Source: Fructilactobacillus hinvesii | Lineage (GTDB): Bacteria > Bacillota > Bacilli > Lactobacillales > Lactobacillaceae | DNA: 64,000 nucleotides | Direction: 5' to 3' | Assembly (NCBI RefSeq): GCF_024029435.1 | Contig: NZ_CP097118.1 | Span: 744,001 to 808,000, forward strand | In this document: positions 21,378-31,525 of the stretch, one piece after another | Layout of the letters: every line of letters starts with the position of its first letter | Position numbering within the stretch: position 1 is the first letter of the stretch | Program-made: the position numbers and the translations under genes | Notes under the pieces: generated by a model | What the model was told of the DNA's origin: nothing | The model's input: the letters and a program-made list of their open reading frames with translations, nothing else | The model's database searches: none

Positions 21378-22484
21378 ATGAAGATGATTGTTTCTGGTGG
21401 GGGAACCGGAGGACATATTTATCCGGCCTTAGCGCTGGTAGAAGCGCTCCAACGCCAAGATGCTGGGGCCCAGGTTTTGTACGTGGGCTCCAAACGGGGG
21501 CTGGAAAAAAACATTGTTCCCGAAAAGGGAATTGCCTTTCGCGAACTTAAGATTCAGGGATTTAAACGGAAGCTTTTTTCCCTCTATAATTTTGAAACGG
21601 TCTACCTCTTTTTAAAGAGCGTACAGGCTGCTAAACGCATTATTAGACAATTTCATCCCGATGTAGTGGTCGGAACGGGAGGCTACGTATCCGGAGCAGT
21701 CCTATATGCGGCCGCTAAAATGGGAGTTCCAACGGTGATCCACGAACAAAATAGCGTTGTGGGATGGACCAATAAGTTTTTGAGTCGGTACGTCGATAAA
21801 ATTGGGATTGCCTTTGAAGAAGCGCGTTCCCAATTTCCGGAACAAAAGGTAGTTTTTACCGGGAATCCACGTGCCCAACAGGTAGCAGAAATTAAGAGCA
21901 ACTTCCACTGGTCCGAACTACAATTACAAGATGATGTTCCCACGGTGCTCGTTTTTGGCGGTAGTCAGGGAGCCCTGAAGCTAAACGAAGCAATGGTAGC
22001 GGCGCTCCCTAAGTTTAACCAGCGTGACTACCAGGTAGTTTTTGTAACCGGCCGGGGGCGTTATGAAGGGGTAATGGAAAGCCTGAAGAAGGTCCCGATT
22101 AACGATAATGTGAAGGTCTTACCTTATGTAGATAACATGCCCGAGGTTTTACCCCAAGTGGCGTTAATCGTGGGTCGAGCTGGAGCCACGAGCCTTGCGG
22201 AAATTACGGCCGACGGGATTCCATCAATTCTCATCCCCAGTCCCTACGTAACGGCCGATCACCAAACGAAGAACGCGATGAGCTTGGTTAACCAACACGC
22301 TGCCCTCTTAGAAACGGAAGCAGAACTAAGTGGTTCCAGTTTATTGAGTAAAATTGACAGTCTAATGAATAATCCCCAAGAACGACACGAAATGGCCCAA
22401 AATGCCAAAAAGATGGGCGTTCCCGATGCCGCTGACCAGTTGCTTGACGTGTGCCGGGATGCAATTCGGCTACATCGCAGTTAA
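21378..22484 (+). CDS. murG: UDP-GlcNAc:lipid I N-acetylglucosaminyltransferase
   Basis: 368 residues of a GT-B glycosyltransferase that turns lipid I into lipid II at the inner membrane face. The first glycine-rich loop [11 protein letters not shown] is at 7-17, a second GGSQGA near 192-197, and the donor-site block AGATSLAEI near 263-271. The start is ATG 21378; an ATG two codons later is possible. Confidence 0.96.
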   Translation: MKMIVSGGGTGGHIYPALALVEALQRQDAGAQVLYVGSKRGLEKNIVPEKGIAFRELKIQGFKRKLFSLYNFETVYLFLKSVQAAKRIIRQFHPDVVVGTGGYVSGAVLYAAAKMGVPTVIHEQNSVVGWTNKFLSRYVDKIGIAFEEARSQFPEQKVVFTGNPRAQQVAEIKSNFHWSELQLQDDVPTVLVFGGSQGALKLNEAMVAALPKFNQRDYQVVFVTGRGRYEGVMESLKKVPINDNVKVLPYVDNMPEVLPQVALIVGRAGATSLAEITADGIPSILIPSPYVTADHQTKNAMSLVNQHAALLETEAELSGSSLLSKIDSLMNNPQERHEMAQNAKKMGVPDAADQLLDVCRDAIRLHRS

Positions 22485-22498
22485 GTGGGGGTTCACCC

Positions 22499-23305
22499 AT
22501 GGACGAAAAACGGAACGAACGAGACGAGATAGTCGAAAAGCGATTTCAAGCTGATTATGACCGTAAGTGGCGGCACCGGCGGTTGCGGGTTGGTCGAAAA
22601 AACCGACGGATTCGAAGAGAACGGTGGTCTCGATCACTGCGGATGGCTGGTCCGTTGCTAATTATCTTCATTGGCCTCTGTGTCTACTTTGGTTACCAGG
22701 CTTCTCCAGCTAGCCGGGTGGGGAGCATTCAGATCGCACCGCCCACAGCTCGGCAGTTATTTAGAAATGAGATTCCCCTTGAAGTGGGAGATAATCTCCA
22801 CCTGGTTAAACGAGAACTACCCCAGTTACAACGGCAGTTACTCCAAAAGCACCCGAATGTGACGAACCTGACGGCTACCACTGCTGGAAATCAAATTCAG
22901 ATTCATGCTCAAATTGCAGCGCCGGTGGCTGCTTTACAAATTGGGCAGCGGTTTAAGGCGGTTTATCCAAACGGAAGAACCCAGCCCAAGCAGTTTTCTC
23001 ATAAACGTTTGGAGCAGCTGACCCAGTTACAGGGTAATTTGGATGCGAAAACAACGACGGTGCTTGGTAAACAACTAGGGCGTGTCTCCAAAGGAATGCG
23101 AACTAACGTGGCAGAGATTACCCCGGAAAAGGGCAAGGGCAGTCACGAACAGGTGCTGCTCAAGCTCCGGGATGGGAACCAAATCATTATGTTTGCGAAC
23201 CAATTGGAACAAAAACTACGAGATTATCAAAAGCTCAAACCAACTTTACGAAAGCCTAGCATCGTGCACATGGAATTTGGAGCATATGCGACGCCAATTC
23301 AGTGA
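22499..23305 (+). CDS. divIB: Cell division protein DivIB/FtsQ
   Basis: 268 residues. The basic cytoplasmic N-terminus (about 1-46, many Arg) precedes one membrane helix (about 48-66), then a POTRA domain (about 72-140) and the beta domain. It scaffolds FtsL and DivIC at the septum. The ATG at 22499 is chosen because GTGGGGG sits ten bases before it and upstream residues overlap murG. The dcw order fits. Confidence 0.9.
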   Translation: MDEKRNERDEIVEKRFQADYDRKWRHRRLRVGRKNRRIRRERWSRSLRMAGPLLIIFIGLCVYFGYQASPASRVGSIQIAPPTARQLFRNEIPLEVGDNLHLVKRELPQLQRQLLQKHPNVTNLTATTAGNQIQIHAQIAAPVAALQIGQRFKAVYPNGRTQPKQFSHKRLEQLTQLQGNLDAKTTTVLGKQLGRVSKGMRTNVAEITPEKGKGSHEQVLLKLRDGNQIIMFANQLEQKLRDYQKLKPTLRKPSIVHMEFGAYATPIQ

Positions 23306-23312
23306 GCGCGCG

Positions 23313-23341
23313 TTCTCAAACTGGTTTGAGTATGGTAGACT
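23313..23341 (+). promoter_or_regulatory. Candidate promoter for ftsA-ftsZ
   Basis: TTCTCA at 23313-23318 and TAGACT at 23336-23341 are separated by 17 bases, with TG one base before the -10. The 11-mer TGGTAGACTGA is shared with the mraZ promoter. A small palindrome (CTCAAAC-TG-GTTTGAG, 23315-23330) overlaps the -35 side. Confidence 0.45.
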
Positions 23342-23403
23342 GATAACAAATATTAACTGACAAACGTGCAGTGCTAGTACTTAAGCGGGAGGCTCCACAT
23401 CTT

Positions 23404-24753
23404 ATGAAAGAATCAGATATTTACGTTGGCTTAGACATCGGAACCACTTCGATTAAAGCAATTGTAGCCCAGCGCATTGATGGGCAAACAAATGTGATTG
23501 GAGTGGGAAACGAACCGTCGGCCGGAGTGAGTCGGGGGATTATTGTTGACATCGATAAAGCAGCTTCGGCCATTCGCAAGACCCTGGATCAAGCAGAAGC
23601 AAAGTCCGGAGTAAAAATTAGTAGTGTAATTGTTGGCTTGCCAGCGGATCTGGTTAGCATTGACCGCTGTTCTGGCATGATTAGTCTTTCAGACAGTACG
23701 CAGGAAATTGGCAACCGGGAAATTATGGATGTTGCGCAGGCTGCGATTTCAAACAACCTACCACAGGAACGGGAAGTCATCAACCTGCTACCGGAAGAAT
23801 TTAAGATTGATGACTTTGATGATATTTCTGATCCTCGGGGTATGGTTGGTTCCCGACTTGAATTAACCGGGCGGCTAATTACCGGACCAAAGACGATCAT
23901 TCACAACGTGCGCAAGGCCGTTGCCAATGCTGGAGTAACAATTGATCAGCTGGTGGTTGGCGCGGAAGCAGAAGGAAAGACAGTCCTTTCTGACTCAGAG
24001 CAAGACTTTGGAACGATTTTGATGGACTTGGGTGGCGGACAATCGACGGCAGCTGTCATTCATGATCACGAATTAAAATACATTGACGTTGATCACGAAG
24101 GTGGGCAATACATCACGAAGGATATTTCCTCCGTTTTAAACATCTCCTTAGCAGATGCGGATAGCATCAAACGAGAATACGGAATTGCTGACGCTCAGTA
24201 CGCAGTGGTTGATAACGAGTTTTCCATTGAAGTTGTCGGTCAGAGCCAACCCCGTAAGATCAACGAAAAACTGCTGGCCGAAATCATTGAGGCTCGGTTA
24301 GATCAAATCCTGGGTCGATTGAAAGATAAGTTAACGGCGGTCAACGCACTGGGAATGCCCGGGGGGATTGTTTTAACCGGAGGGGTGGCTTCCATGCCTA
24401 AGATTGCAGAACTAGCTGCCAACACCTTTGGGATGAACGTGCGGGTGTACGTTCCGGATAAAATGGGCTTACGCCATTCCTCGTTTGCGTTAGGGTTAGC
24501 CTTGGTTAACTATGCGATCGAAATGAGCGACGTGGAACGGGTCATTTACGACATCTTTGCAACCAATCACACTGCATCAGCCGCTAACTTAGAGCCAGAA
24601 CCAGAGCAGGATCCTGACCAATACCAGGAAGACGCTCCTGTCACTGACGAGGGAAACGATTCCTCCTTCTTTTCGCGGCGCAGTCAAGGGCAGCAACAAA
24701 AGAAACGCAAAAAGAACGGCTTTAACTTCTCTTTGAAAAATTTCTTTGAATAA
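23404..24753 (+). CDS. ftsA: Cell division protein FtsA
   Basis: 449 residues of an actin-like ATPase that tethers FtsZ to the membrane. The phosphate-1 loop GLDIGTTSIKA lies near the start, phosphate-2 MDLGGGQST near 208-216, and an adenosine loop LTGGVASMP near 324-332. The C-terminus ends in an amphipathic basic helix (KKNGFNFSLKNFFE) that binds membrane. The ATG at 23404 follows GCGGGAGG by 11 bases; an in-frame start at 23371 lacks a ribosome site. Confidence 0.94.
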   Translation: MKESDIYVGLDIGTTSIKAIVAQRIDGQTNVIGVGNEPSAGVSRGIIVDIDKAASAIRKTLDQAEAKSGVKISSVIVGLPADLVSIDRCSGMISLSDSTQEIGNREIMDVAQAAISNNLPQEREVINLLPEEFKIDDFDDISDPRGMVGSRLELTGRLITGPKTIIHNVRKAVANAGVTIDQLVVGAEAEGKTVLSDSEQDFGTILMDLGGGQSTAAVIHDHELKYIDVDHEGGQYITKDISSVLNISLADADSIKREYGIADAQYAVVDNEFSIEVVGQSQPRKINEKLLAEIIEARLDQILGRLKDKLTAVNALGMPGGIVLTGGVASMPKIAELAANTFGMNVRVYVPDKMGLRHSSFALGLALVNYAIEMSDVERVIYDIFATNHTASAANLEPEPEQDPDQYQEDAPVTDEGNDSSFFSRRSQGQQQKKRKKNGFNFSLKNFFE

Positions 24754-24771
24754 CCACGGAGGGTAGAGATT

Positions 24772-25998
24772 ATGGATTACGCAATGGATCAAAACACAGG
24801 AACGGGTGCTAACATTAAGGTCATCGGAGTCGGTGGCGGTGGTGGCAATGCCGTTAACCGAATGATTGAAGACGGAGTGCAAGGGGTTGAATTTATCGCC
24901 GCAAACACCGATTTACAGGCCTTAGACGCTTCTAAAGCAGAAACAAAAATTAACTTAGGACCCAAACTGACCAAGGGACTAGGAGCCGGTTCGAACCCAG
25001 AGGTTGGAGCAAAGGCTGCCGAAGAAAGCCAAGAAGACATTACCAACGCCTTAAAGGGTGCTGACATGGTCTTTGTGACTGCCGGTATGGGTGGTGGAAC
25101 TGGAAACGGGGCCGCTCCCATTATCGCAAAGATTGCGAAGCAAGCAGGGGCTTTGACGGTGGCCGTGGTTACCCGACCATTTACCTTTGAAGGGCCAGCC
25201 CGTTCTCATAACGCAAGCGAAGGATTAGCTGCTTTGAAGCAAAACGTTGACACAATGGTGGTCATTTCTAATAACCAAGTGCTTGAAATGGCCGACAAGA
25301 AAACGTCCTTCTTAGGAGCCTTACACGACGCCGATAACGTGTTGCGGCAAGGGGTGCAAGGAATTTCAGACTTGATTACACGTCCTGGATACGTGAACTT
25401 GGACTTTGCGGACGTGACGACCATTATGAAGGACAAGGGAACCGCTTTGATGGGCGTGGGCTCTGCTAGCGGTGAAAACCGAGCTCCCGAAGCCACCAAA
25501 AAGGCCATTAATTCGCCATTATTGGAGGTTTCCATTGATGGTGCTAAACAAGTGCTGTTGAACATTACTGGGGGACCTGATCTTGGAATTTTTGAAGCCC
25601 AGGATGCTGCAAATATCATTCGGGATGCTACTTCTGATGATACGAATATCATCTTTGGAACCTCAATTGATGAGGGCATGGGTGATGAAATTCGGGTTTC
25701 TGTGATTGCAACGGGTATCGATGATGACTCTAATGACATTACGGACGTCCAAAACATTCAAAGTGCTACTCGTTCGAGTGAAAACGTAGTTCACCCAGAT
25801 CAGGGAAGCCAAGTAGTGCAACCGAATCCAAGTGCAACTCCGAACCCAGAAGCACAACAACAACGCGCAGAACCAGACCAACGGTTCCAAAACGTGGAAA
25901 AACAAGAATTTGAACCATTTAACGCTGGGAATCAATCAGATGATGACCAGCAAAACGATGACATTCCACCATTTAACTTTAAATACCGGAATCAATAA
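24772..25998 (+). CDS. ftsZ: Cell division protein FtsZ
   Basis: 408 residues of a tubulin-like GTPase that polymerises into the Z ring. The tubulin signature GGGTGNG is at 107-113, and the GTPase and C-terminal lobes extend to about 315. A Gln/Asn/Glu-rich linker follows, and the conserved tail [13 protein letters not shown] binds FtsA and SepF. The ATG at 24772 is preceded by GGAGGGTAGAG. Between ftsA and sepF, as in other Gram-positives. Confidence 0.97.
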   Translation: MDYAMDQNTGTGANIKVIGVGGGGGNAVNRMIEDGVQGVEFIAANTDLQALDASKAETKINLGPKLTKGLGAGSNPEVGAKAAEESQEDITNALKGADMVFVTAGMGGGTGNGAAPIIAKIAKQAGALTVAVVTRPFTFEGPARSHNASEGLAALKQNVDTMVVISNNQVLEMADKKTSFLGALHDADNVLRQGVQGISDLITRPGYVNLDFADVTTIMKDKGTALMGVGSASGENRAPEATKKAINSPLLEVSIDGAKQVLLNITGGPDLGIFEAQDAANIIRDATSDDTNIIFGTSIDEGMGDEIRVSVIATGIDDDSNDITDVQNIQSATRSSENVVHPDQGSQVVQPNPSATPNPEAQQQRAEPDQRFQNVEKQEFEPFNAGNQSDDDQQNDDIPPFNFKYRNQ

Positions 25999-26020
25999 TT
26001 AAAAAAAGGGGGAGTTAGAC

Positions 26021-26437
26021 ATGGCAAAGGGATTTTTTAACAGTTTGTTTGGCGTTGATGAGGAAGAAACCGTTGATAACTATCCTCAAGAGCCAGCAGC
26101 TACCACGCCGGCGGTCAAAAAGAACCCACGAAAGGTGCTCTCTATGAATGATAATCGGATTCCAGACAGTAAAATTAACATCGTCGAACCCCGAATTTTT
26201 GCAGATGCTAAAAACATCGCGAATAAATTAATCAACGGAGATGCGGTGCTAGTTCGAATGGAAAACGTTGACAGCACCACGATTCGACGGATTGTGGACT
26301 TTATTACAGGAACCCTCTACGCTATCGAAGGGAACTTGCAACAGATTGACGAAAAGGTCTACCTATGTACCCCCCAAAACTACGTGGTGAACGGGGACGT
26401 CAAGGGTCAGTTTTATGATCGGTCGGAGAAAAACTAA
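26021..26437 (+). CDS. sepF: Cell division protein SepF
   Basis: 138 residues. SepF binds the FtsZ tail and membrane and shapes septum width. The N-terminal amphipathic start MAKGFFNSLFG is the membrane anchor. A variable linker (about 15-45) is followed by the DUF552 core with IVEPRIFADA and VDFITGTLYAIEG. The ATG at 26021 follows AAAGGGGGAG. Its last base is the first of the next start codon (TAATG). Confidence 0.93.
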   Translation: MAKGFFNSLFGVDEEETVDNYPQEPAATTPAVKKNPRKVLSMNDNRIPDSKINIVEPRIFADAKNIANKLINGDAVLVRMENVDSTTIRRIVDFITGTLYAIEGNLQQIDEKVYLCTPQNYVVNGDVKGQFYDRSEKN

Positions 26438-26718
26438 TGGCCGGTTTAATTAATTTAATCGCAGTAACCTTGGATTATTTGATTGATATCTATAGTTACC
26501 TGATCGTGGCGTGGGCCTTACTAACTTGGTTACCAGGCGCAAGCCAGTCGAAACTGGGGCAGTTGATTAATCGCATTGTAGAGCCATTTATATCTTACTT
26601 TAACTTTGCTCGCATCGGCATGATTGGTTTTGGCCCGGTACTCGCAATCTTGGCGCTCTGGTTTATCAAAATTGGAATCAATGGGATCGCCAACTTCCTG
26701 ATTGGGTTGGTGGGTTAA
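26437..26718 (+). CDS. YggT-family membrane protein
   Basis: 93 residues with two membrane helices (about 10-32 and 62-88) and the family block around YSYLIVAWALLTWLPGA. YggT/YlmG proteins sit between sepF and ylmH in most Firmicutes; their role is unproven, though linked to envelope or division functions. It is translationally coupled to sepF by a one-base TAATG overlap. Confidence 0.85.
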   Translation: MAGLINLIAVTLDYLIDIYSYLIVAWALLTWLPGASQSKLGQLINRIVEPFISYFNFARIGMIGFGPVLAILALWFIKIGINGIANFLIGLVG

Positions 26719-26719
26719 C

Positions 26720-27511
26720 ATGGGACTCTCTGAGAACGTTACGCAACATTTTCGTTCAAGTGAGCTACCGTTTCTCCGGCAGGCCAGTGACTGGATTGAG
26801 CAGGCGGCAACCGAGTATCGACCGATTCTAACCGAGTTTTTAAACGCGCGGGAACGTTATTTGCTAGAAACGTTGGTGAACCGCCAACCAGACTTGCGAT
26901 TGCAAAGTAACGGAGGATATCCGCAAGCGGAAATGCAACGGGGGTTAGTCTTTCCCGATTATTTTACGCCGATGGATCAGGATTTTGAACTGGCCCTGTT
27001 AGAGATTAACTACCCGGAAAAGTTTGCCACTTTACAACACCGTCAGGTGCTTGGCTCCTTAATGGGGAGCGGGATTGAGCGCAATGTGCTTGGTGATATC
27101 ATTAGCGATGGCAACCGGTGGCAATTAATTACGAAGCAAGAAATTGCCCCATTTTTGCGACAAACGGTGACGGAGATGGGACGAACTAAAGTCACGTTAG
27201 CACCCCAACCATTCACGAATTTGTTACAAGTGCAAGATAATGCTCAAGCGGTACACACGACGTTACCATCGTTACGACTGGACGTTGTGATTGCAACCCT
27301 CTTTCGGGTTTCGCGGGCAGTGGCAAAGGAACTTGTGACCCGAGGGAAGGTTCGATTAAACTGGTTTACCTACGAAAAACCAGATTACGAATTAGCCATT
27401 CACGACCTGGTATCTGTCCGGGGATTTGGTAGAATAAAATTAAACGAAAATGATGGCTTTTCCAAAAAAGGAAAAATTAAAGCAGAGTTTGATGTGATAA
27501 AAAATAAGTGA
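26720..27511 (+). CDS. ylmH: YlmH-type S4-domain RNA-binding protein
   Basis: 263 residues. An N-terminal alpha/beta region is followed by an S4 RNA-binding domain at about 183-245, beginning LRLDVVIATLFRVSR. The Bacillus homologue has been linked to ribosome-associated quality control, binding stalled 50S-peptidyl-tRNA. The ATG at 26720 begins MGLSENVTQHFR, the normal family start; earlier TTG 26702 lies inside the yggT gene. It lies 12 bases before divIVA. Confidence 0.88.
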   Translation: MGLSENVTQHFRSSELPFLRQASDWIEQAATEYRPILTEFLNARERYLLETLVNRQPDLRLQSNGGYPQAEMQRGLVFPDYFTPMDQDFELALLEINYPEKFATLQHRQVLGSLMGSGIERNVLGDIISDGNRWQLITKQEIAPFLRQTVTEMGRTKVTLAPQPFTNLLQVQDNAQAVHTTLPSLRLDVVIATLFRVSRAVAKELVTRGKVRLNWFTYEKPDYELAIHDLVSVRGFGRIKLNENDGFSKKGKIKAEFDVIKNK

Positions 27512-27523
27512 TGGAGGCTTACC

Positions 27524-28180
27524 ATGGTACTTTCTGCAGAAGACATTCACAACAAAAAATTTGGCACCAAGATGCGGGGTTACAACATTGACGAGGTTAA
27601 TGATTTTTTGGAACAAATTACCAAAGATTATCAAATCTTGCACGATGACAATGCCTCGTTAAAGAAAGATTTAGACGAAGCAAAGCGCAAACTGAATCAC
27701 TACGATGACTTAAACGGGTCATTGAGCCAGTCCATCTTGGTCGCCCAAGAAGCTGCTGACAACGTGAAAAAGGCGGCAGATGCCAGTGCAGAAAAGACCA
27801 TGAAGGAAGCGCAAGACAAGGCCAACCAACTGCTGATGGAAGCAACGCACACGGCTCAAGATCAGGTCGCAGCCGGTAAGAAGCAAGCAGCTGTGATTGC
27901 CCTGAGTACCGACGATTTTCGCATGCAACTGCAACGATTCCAAAAGAAGATGGTGGCAATGTTGGAAAGTCAACTTCAGTATGCCAACAGCTCAGACTGG
28001 TCGGAATTACTAGAGGGCGCCGACTATCGCAACTTCCCGGAAATGAAGTCCTTAGTTGCAGGCCTTGACAATTCGGATCATGAGAGAGTAAACTCTGAAA
28101 GTAATCAACCACTGTCGTCTGACAAGTATGCGGAACCAACCGTCCGCTTCTACCCAGATGGACAGGTTGAAATTTTATAA
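27524..28180 (+). CDS. divIVA: Cell division initiation protein DivIVA
   Basis: 218 residues. DivIVA binds negatively curved membrane at poles and septa. The N-terminal lipid-binding domain has MVLSAEDIHNKKFGTKMRGY with the conserved EVNDFLEQI. A long coiled coil (about 35-150) and an acidic tail follow. The start is ATG 27524 behind TGATGGAGG. Its stop codon is used as the base of the T-box Stem I that precedes ileS. Confidence 0.94.
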   Translation: MVLSAEDIHNKKFGTKMRGYNIDEVNDFLEQITKDYQILHDDNASLKKDLDEAKRKLNHYDDLNGSLSQSILVAQEAADNVKKAADASAEKTMKEAQDKANQLLMEATHTAQDQVAAGKKQAAVIALSTDDFRMQLQRFQKKMVAMLESQLQYANSSDWSELLEGADYRNFPEMKSLVAGLDNSDHERVNSESNQPLSSDKYAEPTVRFYPDGQVEIL

Positions 28181-28368
28181 TAAAGACAGCAAGCCAGTCT
28201 GTAAATATCACAGCGAAACGGGGAGGGTGGAAGCCCGTTGGTCACTTTTAGATTGGTAGATCACTTTATGATTATCACGTTTATAACGAAAAATGAGAGG
28301 ATTGTGCGCAATCCTGAATTTTGGGTGGTACCACGACGACTTCGTCCCGATTGAGACGGAGTTTTTTT
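28180..28368 (+). promoter_or_regulatory. T-box leader of ileS, specifier ATC (Ile)
   Basis: I could fold it by hand. The Stem I base is ATAAAG (28180-28185) with CTTTAT (28264-28269). The next helix is CCAGTCT (28194-28200) with AGATTGG (28250-28256), and the distal stem is ACGGG/CCCGT near 28218-28239. The 3' strand of the internal loop between the two lower helices reads TAGATCA and holds ATC at 28260-28262, an Ile codon. Stem III is AGGATTG/CAATCCT (28298-28315). The T-box TGGGTGGTACCACG is at 28322-28335, whose TGGT matches A73. Uncharged tRNA-Ile should stabilise the antiterminator and allow ileS expression. Confidence 0.93.
28339..28368 (+). terminator. T-box-controlled terminator
   Basis: ACTTCGTC (28339-28346) pairs with GACGGAGT (28355-28362), followed by seven T. 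Its left arm overlaps the antiterminator side after the T-box, as required for the switch. Confidence 0.9.
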
Positions 28369-28390
28369 GTACATTAAAGGAGGAAATGCG

Positions 28391-31192
28391 ATGCGGATCA
28401 AAGACACCCTGAACCTGGGTAAGACCAAGTTCAAAATGCGCGGGAACCTACCGGTCAAAGAGCTCGAACGCGAGCAACTGTGGGAAACCAACCAACTGTA
28501 CCAACAACGCCAACGCCTAAACGAAGGAAAGCCTGCGTTTGTGCTTCACGATGGGCCTCCCTATGCCAACGGTGACATTCACATGGGACACGCGATGAAC
28601 AAGATTACCAAGGACTTCATCGTGCGTTACAAGTCTATGAACGGTTTTCGGGCTCCCTTTGTCCCCGGTTGGGATACCCACGGCTTACCAATTGAACAAC
28701 AACTGAAAAAAGCCGGCTATGACCGTAAAAAGATGTCGACGAACGAATTTAGAAAGCTTTGTCATGACTATGCTTTAAAGCAGGTCGACCGGCAACGGAC
28801 CGAATTTAAACGGCTCGGAGTTCAAGGGGATTGGGATCATCCCTACCTAACCCTCTTACCTGAATACGAAGCAGCTGAAGTACGAGTCTTTGGCAAGATG
28901 GCCGAAAAGGGATTGATTTACAAGGGTCTGAAACCCGTCATCTGGTCCTGGTCATCTGAATCAGCTCTCGCTGAAGCCGAAGTGGAATATCACGACGTTG
29001 AATCACCATCGGCTTTCTACGCCGAAAAAGTGGTTGATGGCAAAGGCGTCTTAGACAATGACAACACCTACATGGTGGTCTGGACGACGACCCCGTGGAC
29101 GATTCCCGCTTCAGAAGGAATCACGGTGGCTCCAGACTTCGATTACGTCGTGGTGAAACATGACGACGATCAGAAACAATACGTCTTGGCGGCGGAATTA
29201 TTAGATGCCGATGCTGAACTGTTTGGCTGGCATGACGTTCAAATCGTTAAACACGTCCAAGGGAAAGACTTAGACCGCGTTTTGGCCGAACATCCCTTCA
29301 CACCGGACCGTAAGTTAGTCACAATGTTGGGTGACTTTGTAACCGCCGACGCCGGAACCGGACTGGTGCACACTGCGCCTGGTTACGGGGAAGATGACTA
29401 CAACATCGGAAAGCAATACGACTTACCAATCTTTGCCCCCGTTGATAACAAGGGGTACCTGACCGAAGAAGCGGGTCCAGACTTTGCGGGGGTCTTCTAC
29501 GAAGATGCGAACCAAATTGCCTTGGACAAGTTGAAGGAGCAAGGGCAGTTACTACACTACATGCCATACGAACACAGTTATCCGTTTGACTGGCGGACCA
29601 AGAAGCCGGTCATCTACCGGGCAACGCCCCAGTGGTTTGCTTCTGTAACGAAGATTCGGCAACAAATCCTGGATGCCATTGACACGGTTAGTTTCAATCC
29701 CGAGTGGGGACAACAACGGCTCCACAACATGATTCGGGACCGGGGCGACTGGGTCATTTCCCGGCAACGGGTTTGGGGTGTGCCACTCCCGATCTTCTAT
29801 GCTGAAGACGGGACGGCCATCATGACGCCGGAAACAATCAACCACGTGGCCGACTTGTTTGCGAAGTATGGTTCCGACGTCTGGTTCGAACGCGATGCCA
29901 AGGACTTGTTACCAGCTGGCTTTACCAGTGAACACTCCCCGAATGGGGAATTCACCAAGGAAACCGACATCATGGATGTTTGGTTTGACTCTGGTTCCTC
30001 GCACCAAGGGGTCTTAGCCGAACGACCAGAATTAACTTACCCAGCTGATCTGTACCTCGAAGGTTCTGACCAGTACCGGGGTTGGTTCAACTCGAGTCTG
30101 ATTACCAGTGTGGCTACGGCCGGCATTTCACCATACAAGAACTTGCTGTCGCAAGGCTTTACCTTAGACGGAAATGGTCACAAGATGAGCAAGTCGCTTG
30201 GAAACACGATTGCGCCTGCTGACGTTATCAAGCAGATGGGAGCAGACATCGTGCGGCTCTGGGTTACGAGTGTGGATACCTCGGCTGACGTTCGGGTTTC
30301 GATGGAAAACTTCAAGACGGTGGGAGACAGCTACAAGAAGATTCGGAACACGGTGCGGTACCTGTTAGCGAACACCAGTGACTTTGATCCCGAAACGAAC
30401 GCGGTCGCTTACAACGACTTACCGTCCGTGGACCAATACATGGTAATTAAGTTAAACGACCTAATCCAGAATGTGAAGGACGCTTACGACCGGTATGATT
30501 TCATGACGATCAACAAGCAGTTAATGCACTTCATCACGGTTGATTTATCCGCCTTCTACCTGGACTTTGCTAAGGACATCTTGTACATCGATGCCGAAGA
30601 CGGAGCCCGGCGGCGGGCCATGCAGACCGTGCTGTACCAAGCCTTAGTGGCCTTAACCAAGTTACTGACGCCCATCATTCCGCACACGACCGAAGAAATT
30701 TGGCAGTTCTGTCACGAACCAGAAGAATTCGTGCAGTTAGCCGAAATGCCAACGGTGACGCACTTTGACAACGAAGCAGAGATCCGGACGGAATGGGATC
30801 AATTCATGCAACTCCGCAAGGACGTCTTAAAGGCGATGGAAGATGCTCGCAATGACAAGATCATCGGAAAACCTTCCGAAGCCAAGTTAATCCTGTACGT
30901 AACGCCCCAGCTGAAGGATCTCTTAACCAAGTTAAATGTGGACTTGGCGCAAATTTTGATGGTTTCGCAACTGGAAATCAAACCAATTGAAGCCGCCGAA
31001 GACGATGTTTCGACCTTTGGTGACGACCTTGCCATTGAAGTGGAACACGCCGATGGCAAGACCTGTGAACGGTGCCGGTTGATTAAAACCGACGTTGGTA
31101 GTGATCCGGACTACCCAGGATTCTGTGCCCGGTGTGCTAAATTAGTCAGAGACCAGTTCCCCGAAACAGCAGAAACTGGCTTTGACGCCTAA
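28391..31192 (+). CDS. ileS: Isoleucyl-tRNA synthetase
   Basis: 933 residues of a class I synthetase. The HIGH motif is HMGH at 64-67 and KMSKS is at 598-602. The CP1 editing domain lies between, with TTPWTIPAS near 236. The C-terminal zinc site has C892, C895, C912 and C915 (CERC and CARC). The ATG at 28391 is chosen because AAAGGAGGAAATGCG precedes it and [10 protein letters not shown] is the family start. It is controlled by the T-box just upstream. Confidence 0.97.
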   Translation: MRIKDTLNLGKTKFKMRGNLPVKELEREQLWETNQLYQQRQRLNEGKPAFVLHDGPPYANGDIHMGHAMNKITKDFIVRYKSMNGFRAPFVPGWDTHGLPIEQQLKKAGYDRKKMSTNEFRKLCHDYALKQVDRQRTEFKRLGVQGDWDHPYLTLLPEYEAAEVRVFGKMAEKGLIYKGLKPVIWSWSSESALAEAEVEYHDVESPSAFYAEKVVDGKGVLDNDNTYMVVWTTTPWTIPASEGITVAPDFDYVVVKHDDDQKQYVLAAELLDADAELFGWHDVQIVKHVQGKDLDRVLAEHPFTPDRKLVTMLGDFVTADAGTGLVHTAPGYGEDDYNIGKQYDLPIFAPVDNKGYLTEEAGPDFAGVFYEDANQIALDKLKEQGQLLHYMPYEHSYPFDWRTKKPVIYRATPQWFASVTKIRQQILDAIDTVSFNPEWGQQRLHNMIRDRGDWVISRQRVWGVPLPIFYAEDGTAIMTPETINHVADLFAKYGSDVWFERDAKDLLPAGFTSEHSPNGEFTKETDIMDVWFDSGSSHQGVLAERPELTYPADLYLEGSDQYRGWFNSSLITSVATAGISPYKNLLSQGFTLDGNGHKMSKSLGNTIAPADVIKQMGADIVRLWVTSVDTSADVRVSMENFKTVGDSYKKIRNTVRYLLANTSDFDPETNAVAYNDLPSVDQYMVIKLNDLIQNVKDAYDRYDFMTINKQLMHFITVDLSAFYLDFAKDILYIDAEDGARRRAMQTVLYQALVALTKLLTPIIPHTTEEIWQFCHEPEEFVQLAEMPTVTHFDNEAEIRTEWDQFMQLRKDVLKAMEDARNDKIIGKPSEAKLILYVTPQLKDLLTKLNVDLAQILMVSQLEIKPIEAAEDDVSTFGDDLAIEVEHADGKTCERCRLIKTDVGSDPDYPGFCARCAKLVRDQFPETAETGFDA

Positions 31193-31203
31193 GTAAATAA
31201 ATT

Positions 31204-31232
31204 AAAAGTCGAGATGTTAGTCTCGGCTTTTG
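31204..31232 (+). terminator. Terminator after ileS
   Basis: GTCGAGA (31208-31214) pairs with TCTCGGC (31221-31227), followed by TTTTG. It ends the ileS transcript. Confidence 0.75.
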
Positions 31233-31276
31233 TTATGATGAGATTAGGACAGCTACACAGTAAAGGAGGCACCGCG

Positions 31277-31477
31277 ATGGAAGGTAAGATTAAGCAGTAT
31301 GATCGGAGTCGGGGATTTGGGTACCTAACCACGACTGACGGAGAAGAGATTTTTATGCACATCACGGGGATCATTGAGGGCAATCCGAAGCTAATTCAAG
31401 CCGGCGATCCGGTGGAATTCGTGATTTCCCCAGGGAAAAACGGACCTCAAGCAGCTAAGATTCGGCTCGCCCGGTAA
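31277..31477 (+). CDS. Cold-shock-domain protein
   Basis: 66 residues of one cold-shock domain: a five-strand OB fold binding single-stranded RNA or DNA. RNP1 is RGFGYL (12-17) and RNP2 EIFMHI (24-29). It starts MEGKIKQYD rather than the usual MKGTVKWFN, so it is a divergent member and may not be a major cold-shock protein. ATG 31277 lies behind AAAGGAGG. It is probably co-transcribed with nudF 48 bases downstream. Confidence 0.85.
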   Translation: MEGKIKQYDRSRGFGYLTTTDGEEIFMHITGIIEGNPKLIQAGDPVEFVISPGKNGPQAAKIRLAR

Positions 31478-31525
31478 AGACAACCCCGAATCGGAGTCAG
31501 GACAAGGAAAAGGTGGAGAAACGAC

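Noticed and set aside
23315-23330. The palindrome CTCAAAC-TG-GTTTGAG considered as a terminator after divIB.
   Set aside because: No T-run follows; it fits better as part of the ftsA promoter region.
25206-25757. A 183-residue frame antisense to ftsZ.
   Set aside because: It arises from codon bias of ftsZ, has no ribosome site and no recognisable domain.
27618-28211. A 197-residue frame antisense to divIVA.
   Set aside because: A shadow of the coiled-coil coding region that also runs into the T-box leader.
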